64,000 nt of DNA. Source: Pseudorasbora parva. Lineage: Eukaryota; Chordata; Actinopteri; Cypriniformes; Gobionidae. The DNA is taken from positions 6,999,202-7,063,201 of the forward strand of contig NC_090178.1 of NCBI RefSeq assembly GCF_024679245.1. Reading direction: 5' to 3'. Positions 25,382 through 64,000 of the stretch are shown here, piece by piece. The notes under the pieces were generated by a model. The model had not been told where the DNA came from and did no database searches. It worked only from the letters and a program-made list of their open reading frames with translations. The position numbers were made by a program, and so were the translations under genes. The first letter of the stretch is position 1. The number at the start of each line of letters is the position of its first letter.

Positions 25382-26549
25382 TTTATACACACATACTATT
25401 ATATATAATCAATATACAATTATATTACATTATATTATTTTTAAATATATAACATATATTAAACTGTTAAATATTACAAATAACATTATTCTTTAAATAC
25501 TGTGCGTGTGTGTGTTAAATTTTATTTTTTATATATTATAGTATATATTTTGTAATATATATATAAACATTTTGATATATAATCATACATGTAAATAATT
25601 TACATCAGCCGTGTCAACTCAAATAAATCTAGTGCAGTATAAAGACTTTAGAGCAGTTTACACTCACGACGATACACACACTGTCATCGCGCTCATGACA
25701 TGACATGAATAATGTAAAAGCATCCAGTAACAAAGACAGTCTGCCCAAAACAGACACACACAACAGAATCCATATCAATCACCTTGGGCCCTTAATTTAT
25801 GCTAATGTCATGCAAAGCCATTGCAGCTGATAGGTGGCTTCTTGCATCAGCAGCTCGACTTCCAGAACTATCCAGAAACTTCAGCTATTTGATTTCAACT
25901 GAACGACTGTATTTTCCTCTGCGGCATTCAATGGAAAAGCCCAACACATCCAGCACAAGCTGCTCACCATCACATCTTTCACTAAATTAGGCATTTGTAC
26001 CATCAGCGAGGGCTTTTCTGTCTCCAAAGAAAGAGAGACCTATAGATCGTCCAACCTTTTTCTATCTTTTCTGACCCCAATTTCATCCCAGTGACCCTCT
26101 TCTCATTCTCTCTGTGAAGCCCTCTGCCTCTTTTCTCCCTCGTGAGCGCTCGTCTCTGACAGACATTGTGGCGTAGTGTGTGAGAGAGGCGTGTCATTTA
26201 GTCTGCGATGGGCTGAAGCTTCATCTGTGCTCAATAGCAGCTCTCAAAGCATCCATCCAGCTGCACAAAGGCTGCCTGCTGGGGATTTCCTGTGAAAAGG
26301 TTCCCTGTCTGCCTGATTCCTGCAACAACACTTCTGATGAATAATACAAAACTGGAAAACTTGCCCAGGCCTTGGTGGACTTTACTTGTCACAGAAACAT
26401 ACAGTGGCCCAAAAAAATATTTGGAAACTTATGTCACAGGCCTGTCAAAAACACATGTAGAACATACTGAATCCTATAAATCAGAAGATATATATATTTT
26501 GCAAAAAGCAACAATTAAATGTCCCTAAAACTAGGATCTAAATATTGCT
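25382..26549. other. No gene recognised
   Basis: AT-rich to 25,620, then mixed sequence. Frames at 25799-25990 and 26003-26197 show no motif. Confidence 0.5.
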
Positions 26550-27560
26550 GGTCTTCATTTTAAACCAGATCTACCATGCCAAAAAAAAGATTTTGCATTA
26601 TAAAAATGTTTGTCTTCATTTTAAACTAAATCACTTTTTTCCTAATATGCACTCGCTCTGATATCTTCATCTTTAGGAGTGAGTTTTCCTCCTAAAATCA
26701 AATGATTATATTTTGCATAAATAAAATGAAGCATAAAAATAGGCTCAAAATATTTTGTCAATGGTTTCACTCATAATAAACATCTTTTTCCATATTTTTT
26801 TTTTTGCTTGAAATGTCAAAATTCCCACTTGCTTTGATATTTTGTATGTAAAATAATGACATCCAGACATCTTTTAATCCAAATGTTTCTTGAAGTTTGA
26901 AAACTGACATAAAAAATCTATTAAATAGATCTCACTTTCTTACTTAATGACATTCAGACATTCCCCCATAATCAAAGGATCAAAAGAAATTATTTTTCCA
27001 AAAAGTAAATGAGTAATTAAAATTTTAGATGGTCCTCAAAATATTATTTGTCTTCATTTTGAACTATATCACTTTACTCCTAACTTCTTTTAATTAAATG
27101 TTTTTTGGGGAAAATCTATAAAATGCAATTGCTTTCATATTTTGTGTTTCAACTTTATCTCATCTTTCATCTTTAAGAGTGAGTCCCCCCACAACAATTT
27201 TAATAAGTATATCTTTTTCATCCATTTTTTGCTTGAAATTTCAAAATTGACATTTGAAATACCCCACTTGCTTTGATGTATGTAATATGATGACATTCAG
27301 ACATCATTTCATCCAATTATTTGCGTGAAATCTGAAATTCGAAACTTTTAAATTATTAAAAAGATCTTAATTGCTTAATGACATTATTTTCCCCCAAAAT
27401 CAAAGGAATTATAATTAGAATAAAGAAAATTCAGGATAAAAATTATAGATGGTCCTCAAAATATGATTCGCTTTCATTTTAAACTTTATCCATCATCCTA
27501 CTCCTAACATTTTTCAATCGAAATTTGAACTTTAAAATAAATCATACATGCTTCCATATC
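26550..27560. repeat. Diverged tandem repeat, period ~430 bp, ~2.3 units
   Basis: Matching landmarks recur 420-440 bp apart: CTTCATTTTAAACTAAATCAC (26613) with CTTCATTTTGAACTATATCAC (27051); TTGCTTGAAATGTCAAAATT (26804) with TTGCTTGAAATTTCAAAATT (27230); CACTTGCTTTGAT (26828 and 27265); CCCATAATCAAAGGA with CCCAAAATCAAAGGA. Similarity is perhaps 70 percent by eye. Confidence 0.7.
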
Positions 27561-28407
27561 CTGCATGCAATGCAATGAAATTTCCGGCATTTTTAACTTT
27601 AGTGACTTTAGTGTCAAGACACTTTTAGGGCCTGTAATGTGAGAGACGAGTATGAAAACATTCCGTCTTTGAAATCTCCCTAAACATGCAGGAAATCTCT
27701 GCATGTGATGTCTGTGTGCATCACGGCACGTCTCATGGAGTGTGAACGCTTCTAAATCAGATGTGTGTGGATTAGAGGAGCGTCTCTGAGCTCCACGGAG
27801 CCTGTCAGGATGAGAAGGCCGAGCACAAAGCGTGTGATTTCAATATGAATGGTGTGGCGGAGGGAAGGACACGGCTCTCGCAGTGGGGGGACTTCCCTTC
27901 TGAGCAGCACGGTGCCACCGCGTTCTCCAGCGACTATCAGACACATCACAAACACACACGCGCTCAAAACACACCACAACATCTGCATGCTGACAAGCAA
28001 AACACTTTACTTTCATTTCTGCACTTCATGAACTTGTCAAAGAGAGGATCACTGCAGAGTTGAAATGTTAGGGGGCCTATTATGCCCTTTTTCAAAGTCT
28101 TGATTTCTAACAGAATCGGTTAAAAAAACACCTTATTTTCCACATATTCTACATTGTTGCAGCTCCTCTCTTCCCAGTCTGTCTCCTCAACCAACCAACT
28201 CAACCAGTCCCTTTGTTTTGCGTGTGTCTTGTGCGGGAATTGTGAGGAATTTTGCGGATCATTCGTTCCCGCGAAGAAAACTAAGTATTGCTTTACGACA
28301 CATGCTTTAGGAAAATCAGAGTAAATAAAAAGTGCATTACAGCCATTGCAAATAAATTGTGAATATTCAATGTGTACCCAGTGGAATGCTTTATGATATA
28401 TTTTCAC
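27561..28407. other. No gene recognised
   Basis: 27,840-28,060 is GC-richer with overlapping open frames on both strands but no motif. No repeat was identified. Confidence 0.45.
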
Positions 28408-28410
28408 TAG

Positions 28411-29748
28411 GGTTGCACAATATACTGTATATATAAAAACATATCAATATCAGGATATGGCTTAGAGCGATTGTTAAATCACACAGGATGTGCTTTAATT
28501 AGATACATATATGTGCTACCGCTTCAGAGTCTCGTTTACTGAGATTCAAGCCATTCTGAGACGCTGTGAGCGGCACATGTGTACATCAACACACAGTTCC
28601 TTCACTCTGAAACCCGCAGCGCATTTATTTATTTGTCAAAATAAAGCTTGATGGTCTATCCTATGGTATGAAAAAGAACAAATATGTAAATATTAGTATT
28701 GTACTTTTATAGTAAAGTAAATTACATTTTATTCAATAATCACAATAAAATCATCATTATTATAATTTTATAGTCATGTGTGAATTCTGTGAATGTGGCC
28801 TACAAAAACATTTTTTAACTCACTTTATGGTTTGAGATGGTTCTTCTAGATCTAAACATAAGCATGAACACAAACTTCTTCCCTAAATCATTCAGGCCAT
28901 TTCACACTTAAAGTCTTTAGAGTAAAAAGTAATTTTTGGGCTCTTTTCAAAATGATTTTCTATTCAGATGCACTATAGAACAAAATCACCCCAATCATGA
29001 ACCTAGAATATACGGCTGTGTCCAAAATCCCAGTATGTGACGAAAGAAGTATGTCCAAATTCACAGTACATGAACTATTACTTCCGGCGAGATTATTAAA
29101 GGGATAGTTCATCGAAAAAATAAATAAATTCTGGCATCAGTTATTCACCCTATCCCTTTAAGTGTACATTAGAAGGACACTTTTCTATCCCATGAGGCCA
29201 TGGGAGAGGATCTGTGACACGACTGACACTGGTAGGTCACATAATAAATGATAACTTGGTGAATAGTGAATTCTGATTAAATTTAGCAAATTTAGCATGC
29301 TAAATAAGGTCGTAGTTTTTGATATTTTTGGAACAAAATGTATTTTTGATGCTTCAAGAGATTCTAATGAACTAACTGATGTCTCATATGGACTACTTTG
29401 ATGATGTTTTTATTCCCTTTCTGGACATAGACAGTATAGTGTGCATATACTTAGATACGCTCTCGGACTAAATTTAAAATATCTTAAACTGTGTTCTGAA
29501 GATGAACGGAGGTCTTATGGGTGTGGAACGACATTAGGGTGAGTCATTAATGGCATCAATTTCATTTTTGGGTGAACTAACGCTTTAACATAAGTACCAA
29601 TTTAAGAGAGTATGCAATTATAGCCTAATTCTTTCCAAAGAAGGCTATTCATGTCTTCAGGTGCAACTCCGTGTATTTTTTCATATCTCAATACATATCA
29701 CAGAAAAAAAATATTGTAATGTGAGTTTTTTTCCATATCACGCAACCC
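28411..29748. repeat. Possible TIR element (AGGGTTGC ends)
   Basis: AGGGTTGCACAATATAC at the left and ATATCACGCAACCCT at the right are inverted. Internal AAAGGGATAGTTCATC and GGGTGAACTAACGCTTTAA words come from another family. No target duplication was found, so the outer boundary is tentative. Confidence 0.4.
28741..29139 (+). repeat. 400-bp segment, copy 1 of a near-identical pair
   Basis: From CACAATAAAATCATCATTAT to AAATTCTGGCATCA it matches 31150-31559. The last 300 bp differ by only a few positions. It lies downstream of the cdk14 stop codon. Confidence 0.9.
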
Positions 29749-30764
29749 TCGTTTTTTCACCATCAACATGCAACCAATCCCACGTTCAGCATGTGAAGCG
29801 CAGGCCTCCCTGCAGACATTTCGTCCAGCTGCTGCGCGCGGAGCCCCTGAAATGACTCTGATGAGTCTCGTTGTCTGTCATTATTCTGTGTTTCTGGCTC
29901 TAATGCAGATGGGTTGCAGAGGTCTGCGGCTCCCTGGGGCTCCACGGCAAATCTCCCAGAGCACCTGCCTGTAATTTGGCTGCTAATCCCTGGGAGCGGG
30001 GCCTCTTTCCCTCCATCGCTGCATTACAGCCATTATGAGCTTTAGTCAGCCGTGTGACATGCTCTAGTCCACACCGCAAATTAAATGCAAATACAGCCCC
30101 TTTCTGGACCTAATAAAAATGACCTTCACTGCCCTGCAGGATGATGCATGTTTGGAATGACAGACTAGTGCACTTGTTTATCAATGACCAATACTGATAT
30201 CTGAAAAGTGCAGTGGCCGATATGGATAATGCAATATTTAATCATAGCAATGGAGATTCACACATATACAGTACACTGCAGTTCAACACTTTTCACGCTT
30301 ACAGTTTCTCTTTCTTAAAACATTACACAGTACTTTTTGTATTCATTTTCAACACTATATCTATAATGTAACTTGCTTTAACAAACTCTAATACTCCAAC
30401 AAATAGTTTAGTTTCATTTTTTGCTTCAAATTCTTCAATCAAAATTTGATTGAACTAACAAACAATAACTTTGCACAAATATTTGATACATTTTTGGAAC
30501 TGAAAAAAAGCCAAATAAAGAATAAAAATATAATATAATATAAAGAATACAATTTTCTACAAAATCACATAACTGTTGCAAATATCTGTTCGAAATTGGT
30601 TTTGCATACTGTTTCTATTCAATTGTATGGACTAAATACTGTACGACATGCATTAAACAACATGATATTGCCATTTCAAACATAACCAGAGACTGTCCAA
30701 CCATAAGAGTGTCTGGAGCATCGTGTGTCGTACCTGTCTCGCTCCGGTGGGCGGCTCGTCCAGG
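29749..30764 (-). other. cdk14 3' flank, probable 3' UTR region
   Basis: Directly downstream of the cdk14 TGA in the sense direction. 29,770-30,120 is GC-richer, with POU-type ATGCAAAT and TAAATGCAAATACA words, and could be regulatory. 30,300-30,640 is AT-rich. The transcript end cannot be fixed from sequence alone. Confidence 0.4.
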
Positions 30765-56073
<25,309 letters not shown>

Positions 56074-56358
56074 CTGCACAGAGAAGAAAGAAAACGAGCT
56101 GAAGTTAGTGGGGAGAGCGCAGACAGCCGTCTCAGAGGGTTTTCCAGGACACCAGTGGGGCGGGACGTTTAATTCACACCACCGCACAAAGACATTGAAC
56201 ATTTTCAATGCGAATACACAAGTGTGTGTGCTTAGAGCAGCAGAGCTGGCGGACAGCAGGGGCTTTTTGAAGTCTAAAGCTTGTAAAGAGCATGACTCGA
56301 TTAAACACACACTGTAATTACAGCCGTCAGACTCGATGAGCCGAACCGCTGAGACGAG

Positions 56359-57254
<896 letters not shown>

Positions 57255-57275
57255 ACACACACACACACACACACA

Positions 57276-57315
<40 letters not shown>

Positions 57316-57635
57316 TTTGTTTGTGTGACATATGGGGACATTCTATAGGTGTAATGATTTTTATACTGTACAAACCTTATTTTCCATCCCCTTACACTCC
57401 CCCTACCCCTAAGACTACCCATCATAGGAAACATTCTGCATTTTTACTTTCTAAAAAAAACTCATCCTGTATGAGTTTTATAATCATTTTGAAAAGTGGG
57501 GCCATGGGTAATGTCCTCAATTTTCCCCTTTTCCTTGTAATACCTCTGTCATACCCATGTCATTAAACACATTTGTCCTCATATGTTACAAAAACATGCC
57601 CCCCCCCCCACCCCCACCCCCACACACACACACTT
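57255..57635. repeat. (CA)n plus dispersed repeat
   Basis: CA tract 57255-57311, then the same dispersed segment as 17103-17285 (GTGTGACATATGGGGACATT onward) to about 57500, and a C/CA-rich stretch at 57601-57635. Confidence 0.8.
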
Positions 57636-60108
57636 AAACAAGGCCATACCACAGACTTATATAATGAAGTTGAATAAATAACTGTTTGCATAGTGTTAGG
57701 TTTGCTATTCTGTTCATCTACATCTGTTGTTCAGCTCTAGCTTTAGCTGACCTCCTTCAGAAACAAAGACATGAGAAATGCCCTGCGTCCCTGCGATCAG
57801 ACCACTTTCACAGCCATGTACCTCTGTGATGAGAAATCTCTCTGAGAAACTAAGTCGAGTGTTCAGAAATCTCACAGGAACCGGCTTCAGCACTGGAATA
57901 ACAAAAAAATGGTCTCTCTCCCTCTTTCAATCTGTCTCTCTGTGTCTGTCTATCACACTCTCAGAGAGCAAGACCCTTAAAACAACCTCCACTCAGGAGC
58001 AAAAGCAATCTGGAGTGAAATTTGTCTTCTATATTGAACACACATTGGGGGGAAAGATCGAGCCCTGGACATCAAACATCCAGAGTATGAATCTCTGAGA
58101 GCGGGTCACCTTGACACAGACAGGTTCAGTCCGGATCAGATCTGTTTGGGACACACTCACACGCCAGAAGAAACAAAGTCAGCATGCAATCAAAACTCAC
58201 TCTATTTACTGTCTTACTACTGTTCTTATTGCGATTGATGCATCTATGCACATTATTCTCACACTAGTGCAGAATATTCATGGAATCACAAATAAAGCAG
58301 AAAAAATGCATGAGAACCCCACAGGAAACCTTGACATACGATTCCCATTCGATTTGGTCATTTTGGTTACACTTTATTTTGAAGTGTCCCTGCTACAGTG
58401 TAATTATACATTTAAGTCCTGATAATAATTAACTGCATGCGCTATAGAGTTGGGGCAGGATTAGGGTTTGGTTGAGGGTTAGTTGCATGTAATTATACAT
58501 CATTTACTGTTATTATTATGGTAGGTACATGCAAGAACTTAATTTTGACTAAATTTTGTGCCAATAAGCTGCTGCATTCAGATAAATCTGTGTGTTTGTG
58601 TGCAGAAGTGAGCAATACTCCTCATTCTGACCAACCGTAGACGTGATTTTGAAAGCATTTTTCCTGCACACTTGCCTTTGGTTTGTGCATGGCTTCATGT
58701 ATAAGAAAATAGGCAAAAAGGTCTCTTTAACCAACTAGACCTAGTGGCAAAATAACATTCAGTGTGTTCACTTGAATAGTTTTAGTATGCCTTTAACAAC
58801 CAGACAGCATGTACGTTTTTTGATCTAGAAAATGTCAAATTGTTTAAAAACAATTAGTGCACAGATAGTGTTTATGTCTGCTTATGTTTTGTCATCATAA
58901 CCAGAGAATAAAAGTATATGAATGTATAAAAGCATATATGTTATAATAATATATATTTTCATATATTATATATGCAGTATATGTTATTATTGAACATGCA
59001 AACACAATATTGCCAGTGCAAACCCTCTTTTGGCATTACAAACTACTGTCGGATTTACTAAAGACATGTCGTGAGAAATTAGCATATGCATTTGTAGGAG
59101 TTTCAATTTCAGATGCCAAATTTATGGGAGCAGAGTATTTAAATGAATCACGCAAGGTGATTTACTAAAGTTTGTTTTAGTCAATTTCCTGGTATTTGCA
59201 CTATTATTTACCGGCCAAAAAATACTTTTTTTAGCTAATTTGTGCTGCTCTTGGTAAATTGTGTTGGCCATTATGTAAATGATCCGGCTGCATCTGTGTT
59301 CTTTCCTTTGTGCATCATCAGTAGATCACACACAGAACTTTTCACTCCCATCAGCGCTTTTATAGGACTGCGCTCTCGCTAATTTGCCCTGTTTAGTCAA
59401 TTTGGCTCTAAGTGTCTCAATGAATGCATGAGTTCGGGGCATGTGAAGCAGTTTTAATAGCTGTGATTTTGTTAAGAGCTGCTAGTGGTGCAAAAATGAT
59501 AAATCACCACATTAAACACGCAATCCACTAAAATGAGTCAAAATTAGAAAACTAACATTAACCATAACAGTTGTTACTCTCATGCACCATATTAGAGAAA
59601 GATCTTGTGTCCTTTTGCACAACTGATGTAAAAATCTATTCCTGTTGTCAGGATGCTACATTCACAACCAGCACTTCCTCTTCCTCTGACACGCAGAACG
59701 CTCTGATCTGAGGGAAAGCCGGTTCATTCCTCATGTTTTGCATGAGCAGATGGACCAATGAGGTGTGAGACAACCAACTGATAGACTGTCAGAGCTCCTG
59801 TGCAGGTGTGTGTGTGTGTGTGTTAGTAAGTGAGTGCATGTCAGTTTGGAGAAGAGGGCCGATAAACAGGAAGAGGCATCAATGCTGAACTTTATGGAAA
59901 TGAGAAGCGAAAGACAAGCCGAAGTTGTGACGTCTGCCATAAATTATAAGCTGATGCAGCTTACTTTTTGCTTAATAAAGTCAACTATTTTTCTCAGTAC
60001 ACTAAACTAAACTAAAAACATAGACATGGTTACTAAAACAAACTTTGTGAAACTATTTTACTACACTAATTCACTATGAAATTTCTTTTCATTTGGATGA
60101 TTATAACT
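57636..60108. other. cdk14 intron, no gene recognised
   Basis: Frames at 57778-58098 and 58111-58422 have no motif. 58,370-58,530 resembles a common fish repeat (TTATTTTGAAGTGTCCCTG). A short GT run lies at 59803-59822. Confidence 0.5.
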
Positions 60109-60110
60109 TA

Positions 60111-61385
60111 CAACTAAGAAAAATCCCAAATTCAGTATCTCAGAAAATTTTAATATTGTGAAAAGGTTCAATATTGAAGACACCTGGTGCCACACTCTAA
60201 TGAACTCAAAACTCCTGCAAAGGCCTTTAAATGATTTCTCAGTCTAGTTCTGTAGGATACACAATCATGGGGAAGACTGCTGGCTTGACAGTTCTTCAAA
60301 AGACTACCAGTGACACCTTGCACAAGGACGGCAAGGTCGACAAAATGTCATTGCAAAAAAGGCCGGCTGTTCACAGATCTCTGTGTCCAAGCACATTGAG
60401 GCGAAGGGAAGGAAAAAATGTGGTATAAAAAAGTCTACAAGTAATAGGGATAACCGCACCCTGGAGAGGATTGTGAAACAAAATCTATTCAAAAATGTGG
60501 GAGAGATTCACAAACAGTGGACTGCAGCTGGAGTCAGTGCTTCAAGAACCACTACACACAGACGTATGCAAGACATTTTCAGCTGTCGCATTCCTTGTGT
60601 CAAGCCACTCTTAACAACAGACAGTGTCAGAAGTGTCTTGCCTGGTCTAAAGACAAAAAGGACTGCTGAGTGGTCAAAGTTATGTCCTCTGATGAAAGTA
60701 AATTTTGCATTTCCTTTGGAAATCAGGGCCCCAGAGTCAGGAGGAAGAGAGGCGAAACACACAATTGCTTGAGGTCCAGTGTTAAGTTTCCACAGTCAGC
60801 GATGGTTTGGGGTGGCATGTCATCTGCTGTTGTTGGGCCATTGTGTTTTTTGAGGTCAAAGATCAACGCAGCCGTATACCAGGAAGTTTTGGAGCACTTC
60901 ATGCTTCTGCTGCTGACCAACTTTATGGAGATGCAGATTTAATTTTCCAACAGGACTTGGCACCTGCACACAGTGCCAAAGCAACCAGTACCTGGTTTAA
61001 GGACAAGGTATCCCTGTTCTTAATTGGCCAGCAAACTCGCCCGACCGTAATCCCATAGAAAATCTATGAGGTATTGTGAAGAGGAAGATGCAATATGCCA
61101 GAACCAACAATGTAGAAGAGCTGAAGGCCACTATCAGAGTAACCTGGGCTCTCATAACACCTGAGCCGAGCCACAGACTGATCGACTCCACGCCACGCCG
61201 CATTGCTGCAGTAATTCAGGCAAAATGAGCCCCGACTAAGTATTGAGTGCTGTACATACTCATGCTTTTCATTTTCATTTTCACACTTTTCAGTTGGCCA
61301 ATATTTCTAAAAATCCTTTCTTTGTATTGGTCTTAAGTAATATTCCAATTTTATGAGATACTGAATTTGGGATTTTCCTTAGTTG
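60111..61385 (+). mobile_element. Second Tc1-like element, degraded
   Basis: TA at 60109-60110, then CAACTAAGAAAAATCCCAAA and TTCAGTATCTCA. The mirrored end TGAGATACTGAATTTGGGAT, then TTTCCTTAGTTG closes at 61385. The inverted ends are about 45 bp. It is a different lineage from the element at 47.5 kb. Confidence 0.88.
60267..61246 (+). pseudogene. Tc1-like transposase, heavily decayed
   Basis: Starts MGKTAGLTVLQKTTSDTL, then shifts frame several times. Recognisable blocks are GRKKCGIKKS (60410s), LERIVKQNLFKNVG, KQWTAAGVSASRTT, SDESKFCISFGNQG, FPQSAMVWGGMSS, NAAVYQEVLEHFML and a damaged FQQDLAPAHSAKA. The region of the catalytic E reads NPIENL followed by a stop (TGA at 61066-61068). A further in-frame TGA precedes the C-terminal PTKY. 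At least four frameshifts are visible, so it is older than the copy at 47.9 kb. Confidence 0.88.
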
Positions 61386-63147
61386 TCAATTATAATCATC
61401 AAAATTAAAAGAAATAAACATGTGAAATATATCAGTATTTGTGTAAAGAATGAATATAATGTGTATATAAAGTTCCACTTTTTGAATAGAATTAATGAAA
61501 TAAATCAACTATCACTTATAATTTAATAATGATAAGACCACCACCTCTATAGAAAAAATTATAATAAAATATATAGTTTATATTACAATATGTAAATATA
61601 ACAAATACACATACATGTATATAGAGTATGTGCTGTAAATATACTTTATTGACTATATAGACACATCACTGACTGTATTGAGCTGAATAAAGTCTTCAGC
61701 TTTATAGCCGAATACATTTTTTTCTCAAAACTGATGAAGTTTGCAACATCTACATCATTAATGAGCTAAAGTGATTCAACATTCATCGGACTTCAAGCTG
61801 AATAATGACACTTTGAAACTTCTATTGTATAAAGTGGTACATAACAAACTTGACAAAAATGCAAAGCAGATGTGTTTTGTGAGATGTGGAGTGGACTCAA
61901 CACTAGTATCTGTTGTTGTGAAGCTCTCAGGAACAGAAGGAGGTGCAGATGCCGTTCAGCACTGAGCCGAGGGGGTTACTGTACCGGCTGAACACGCCGA
62001 GCCCAATCTGCACTCGCCCTGAGTGACGCCACATGTATTATGGATGGTGGGTGGAGGGGAGGGACAGGAGCCTTTGAAGTGCGAGTGAAGCGGGTGGAGA
62101 GAGCTCAGGGCTGCGGGAGCGAGTGGCAAGCGAGTGTTTTGCAGATCAGCGGGAGGCTGAGGGAAGACGTGCCGGCATTGACAAAGCACAGCACTCGCTG
62201 ACAGCAGCCATCAGGAGAACACGTCCTGATCCCACACAAAACCTGAGAGAGCAACTGATGAACTTCACGTCCCTTCTTAACCTTCAGTGCAGAGAAGAGC
62301 CAAGGGAGCGGCATGGAAAAAGACTTGTGTTGTAATTCAACGAGCGAGTTTAAGTGCAGAGCAGTACGCTGATAACTCACAAAAATCTGCTCATTGAAAT
62401 AACCTGTTCTCTGGGTTTACACGCAAACCAAAACCCATCGAGGGTAAACCGCAACTTTATTAATAAATCAGGTCCTTTTCCAGGGGTGACGTCAAAACGT
62501 AATCATTTGTGTATCTGACTGAGTATTTCATTTGTTATGTCAGCTGTGATGCTAGAAGAAGAGTAATGAAATTGCAATGTCAGCGGGAAAATTACAGCTC
62601 ATATATTACACTCTCATCCGGTTACAGATGCAGCATTTTGACTGTACTACTTCTTCTTCAGCTGCTCTGATGAGAGCACTTTTATTATTTTTTGGGTGAA
62701 GAAAGAGTCCAAGTTTGCGATATATTTCCTCCTCTCTTACTGCAAAACGTTCTCTCTGTGTGGATGTGTTTAAATTCACAGCAAGGATGCGTTCCTGTCA
62801 CATATCACACATGAACACTTCGGTAAGCCCACAGAAATCAGGTTAAGCGTTTACAGTACAGGCTGGGCGAAATCAGCGTATGGGGCAAGCTGTGACGATC
62901 GGTTTATGCTTAAGAGAAGCGTTTATGGCCTTTCTCCAATAAAGGAAAACAGGTTAACGCGTTTACATGATCATACATTGCCGGCTTATTATGCAAAATC
63001 AGGTTAAGAACGTGCATGTAAGCGCGCTCAATGAATGGTCATCACATGCTGTTTATCTGAGTTAGCTGAGACCACGATAAAGACTCATTCACACCACAAG
63101 CATGATAACTATATTAGCATCCACACCAACGGACAATAGCTATAACA
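61386..63147. other. cdk14 intron, no gene recognised; GC-rich block 61960-62330
   Basis: 61,960-62,330 is GC-richer than its surroundings, with a GTGACGCCACATG word and open frames on both strands but no known motif. The rest is AT-rich. Confidence 0.4.
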
Positions 63148-64000
63148 TTAAAGGGGGGGGTGAAACACTCAGTTTCAGTCAATCTCATGTCAATCTTGAG
63201 TACGTATAGAGTAGTATTGCATCCTTCATATCTCCGAAAAGTCTTTCGTTTTATTATATTTGTAAAAGAAATATGGGCTGTACCGAGTCTTTCCGGAAAA
63301 AAACGAGCGCCTGGAGGCGTATCGTGTGGGCGGAGCAAAAGAATGACGAGCGCAAAGCGGTGACGTCCTCAAGCGTGGAGAAACCCATCTCAGCTATCTC
63401 AGCTAATAGATATGATCCAGAATCTAATTCGGAGGCTGAAATAGAAACAGCAACAGCAGGACGTCCGTCTCTGTGGTATGTACTGTATTTAGAGGCCTGT
63501 CAACATGACATGATTCGGTTTATGGACTATTGTATGCGACCAAACCTTAGTAGCAAGCAAAACGGTTTTGCACGTCAGACCAGTGTAACGTTATAAGTTA
63601 CATAGAACAGCAATGAAGTCCGTTAGTGCATTTGAATGACGAAGCACGCGATCGTGTCGTTTACTGATGTTTACATACGCGACGATAAGCACAGCACAGA
63701 CATTTGAAGCAGTTTTACTTACCGGCTGCTTCCAAAGCAGGACCGAACCTTTATCGCTGGGACTGCTCCGTCAAAAACACACTTCTTGGAGTGTGGAGAT
63801 CCACTTTGCGATGCGACTGAAGCATTTCTGCGTTCAAATCGGTTCAAATGCAGCGCTGCCTTCCCGGAATGCTGTGCTGAAGCGTTGAAGTCGCCTTAAT
63901 GTCAAAGTGGAGGAATGAAGTGGAGCGTGGCGCGGACTATAACCGACAGAAGTGTTCACGGACGACTGGATCTGCAGCTGAGAGCAGTTTACTGTTTACA
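63148..64000 (-). mobile_element. TTAA-flanked TIR element, family A, copy 4 (cut by window end)
   Basis: TTAA at 63148-63151, then AGGGGGGGGTGAAACACTCA, the far end of the family in reverse orientation. It contains the reverse complement of the conserved AAGAAGTGTGTTTTTGACGG segment with a GGTAAG donor-like site at about 63718. It runs off the window. Confidence 0.85.

Noticed and set aside
27845..28063. Overlapping open frames at 27.8-28.1 kb
   Set aside because: Frames on both strands are short and show no motif or splice context.
60670..60942. Functional Tc1 transposase at 60.3-61.2 kb
   Set aside because: Several frameshifts and in-frame stops, including one right after the NPIENL motif.

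Overview
This is vertebrate nuclear DNA, most likely from a cypriniform (carp-like) fish. It is AT-rich and intron-rich, packed with long CA, TA, GATA and TCTG microsatellites, and full of repeat families I recognise from cyprinid genomes: Tc1-like, hAT, CACTA/EnSpm-like and TTAA-flanked elements, and LINE 3' tails. Nothing suggests a bacterial, plasmid or viral origin. No CRISPR array or operon is present. Species and repeat names rest on memory of the families, because no search could be run.

The one host gene I can support is the 3' end of cdk14 (PFTAIRE-type cyclin-dependent kinase) on the minus strand. Four exons, at 56073-56010, 46824-46776, 41451-41312 and 30880-30765, join in frame (phases 1, 2, 1) with GT..AG borders. 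They encode the last 122 residues: the end of the kinase fold and the C-terminal tail ending in SNSKH-stop. The introns are about 9.2, 5.3 and 10.4 kb. Upstream exons lie beyond 64000. Positions 1-30764 are downstream of the coding region and contain no host gene that I recognise.

Layout. 1-3.4 kb: LINE 3' end, then a Tc1-like remnant split by an inserted element. 3.4-9.7 kb: Tc1-like fragments, microsatellites and unassigned sequence. 9.75-11.2 kb: a TTAA-flanked element abutting a second one that carries a perfect 68-bp palindrome. 12.4-14.2 kb: CA and TCTG satellites. 17.6-20.7 kb: a 3.1-kb element with 27-bp inverted ends and a TCA target duplication, carrying a decayed multi-exon reading frame. 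21.7-25.4 kb: several TIR elements, one nested pair. 26.5-27.6 kb: a diverged tandem repeat of about 430 bp. 28.4-31.6 kb: the last cdk14 exon between two near-identical 400-bp segments. 33.6-41 kb, 43-45 kb and 51.9-55 kb: nested transposons with resolvable target duplications. 47.5-49 kb and 60.1-61.4 kb: two Tc1-like elements with dead transposase genes. 63.1-64 kb: a fourth copy of the main TTAA family.

The window is best read as large introns and 3' flank of cdk14 that have absorbed many cut-and-paste elements. Target duplications (8 bp for hAT, TTAA, TCA and TA) allow several insertions to be ordered in time. No clearly new functional system is evident. The best leads are the CACTA-like element with its captured or accessory gene, the splice-donor-bearing segment kept in four copies of the TTAA family, the palindrome, and the segment pair flanking the last cdk14 exon.
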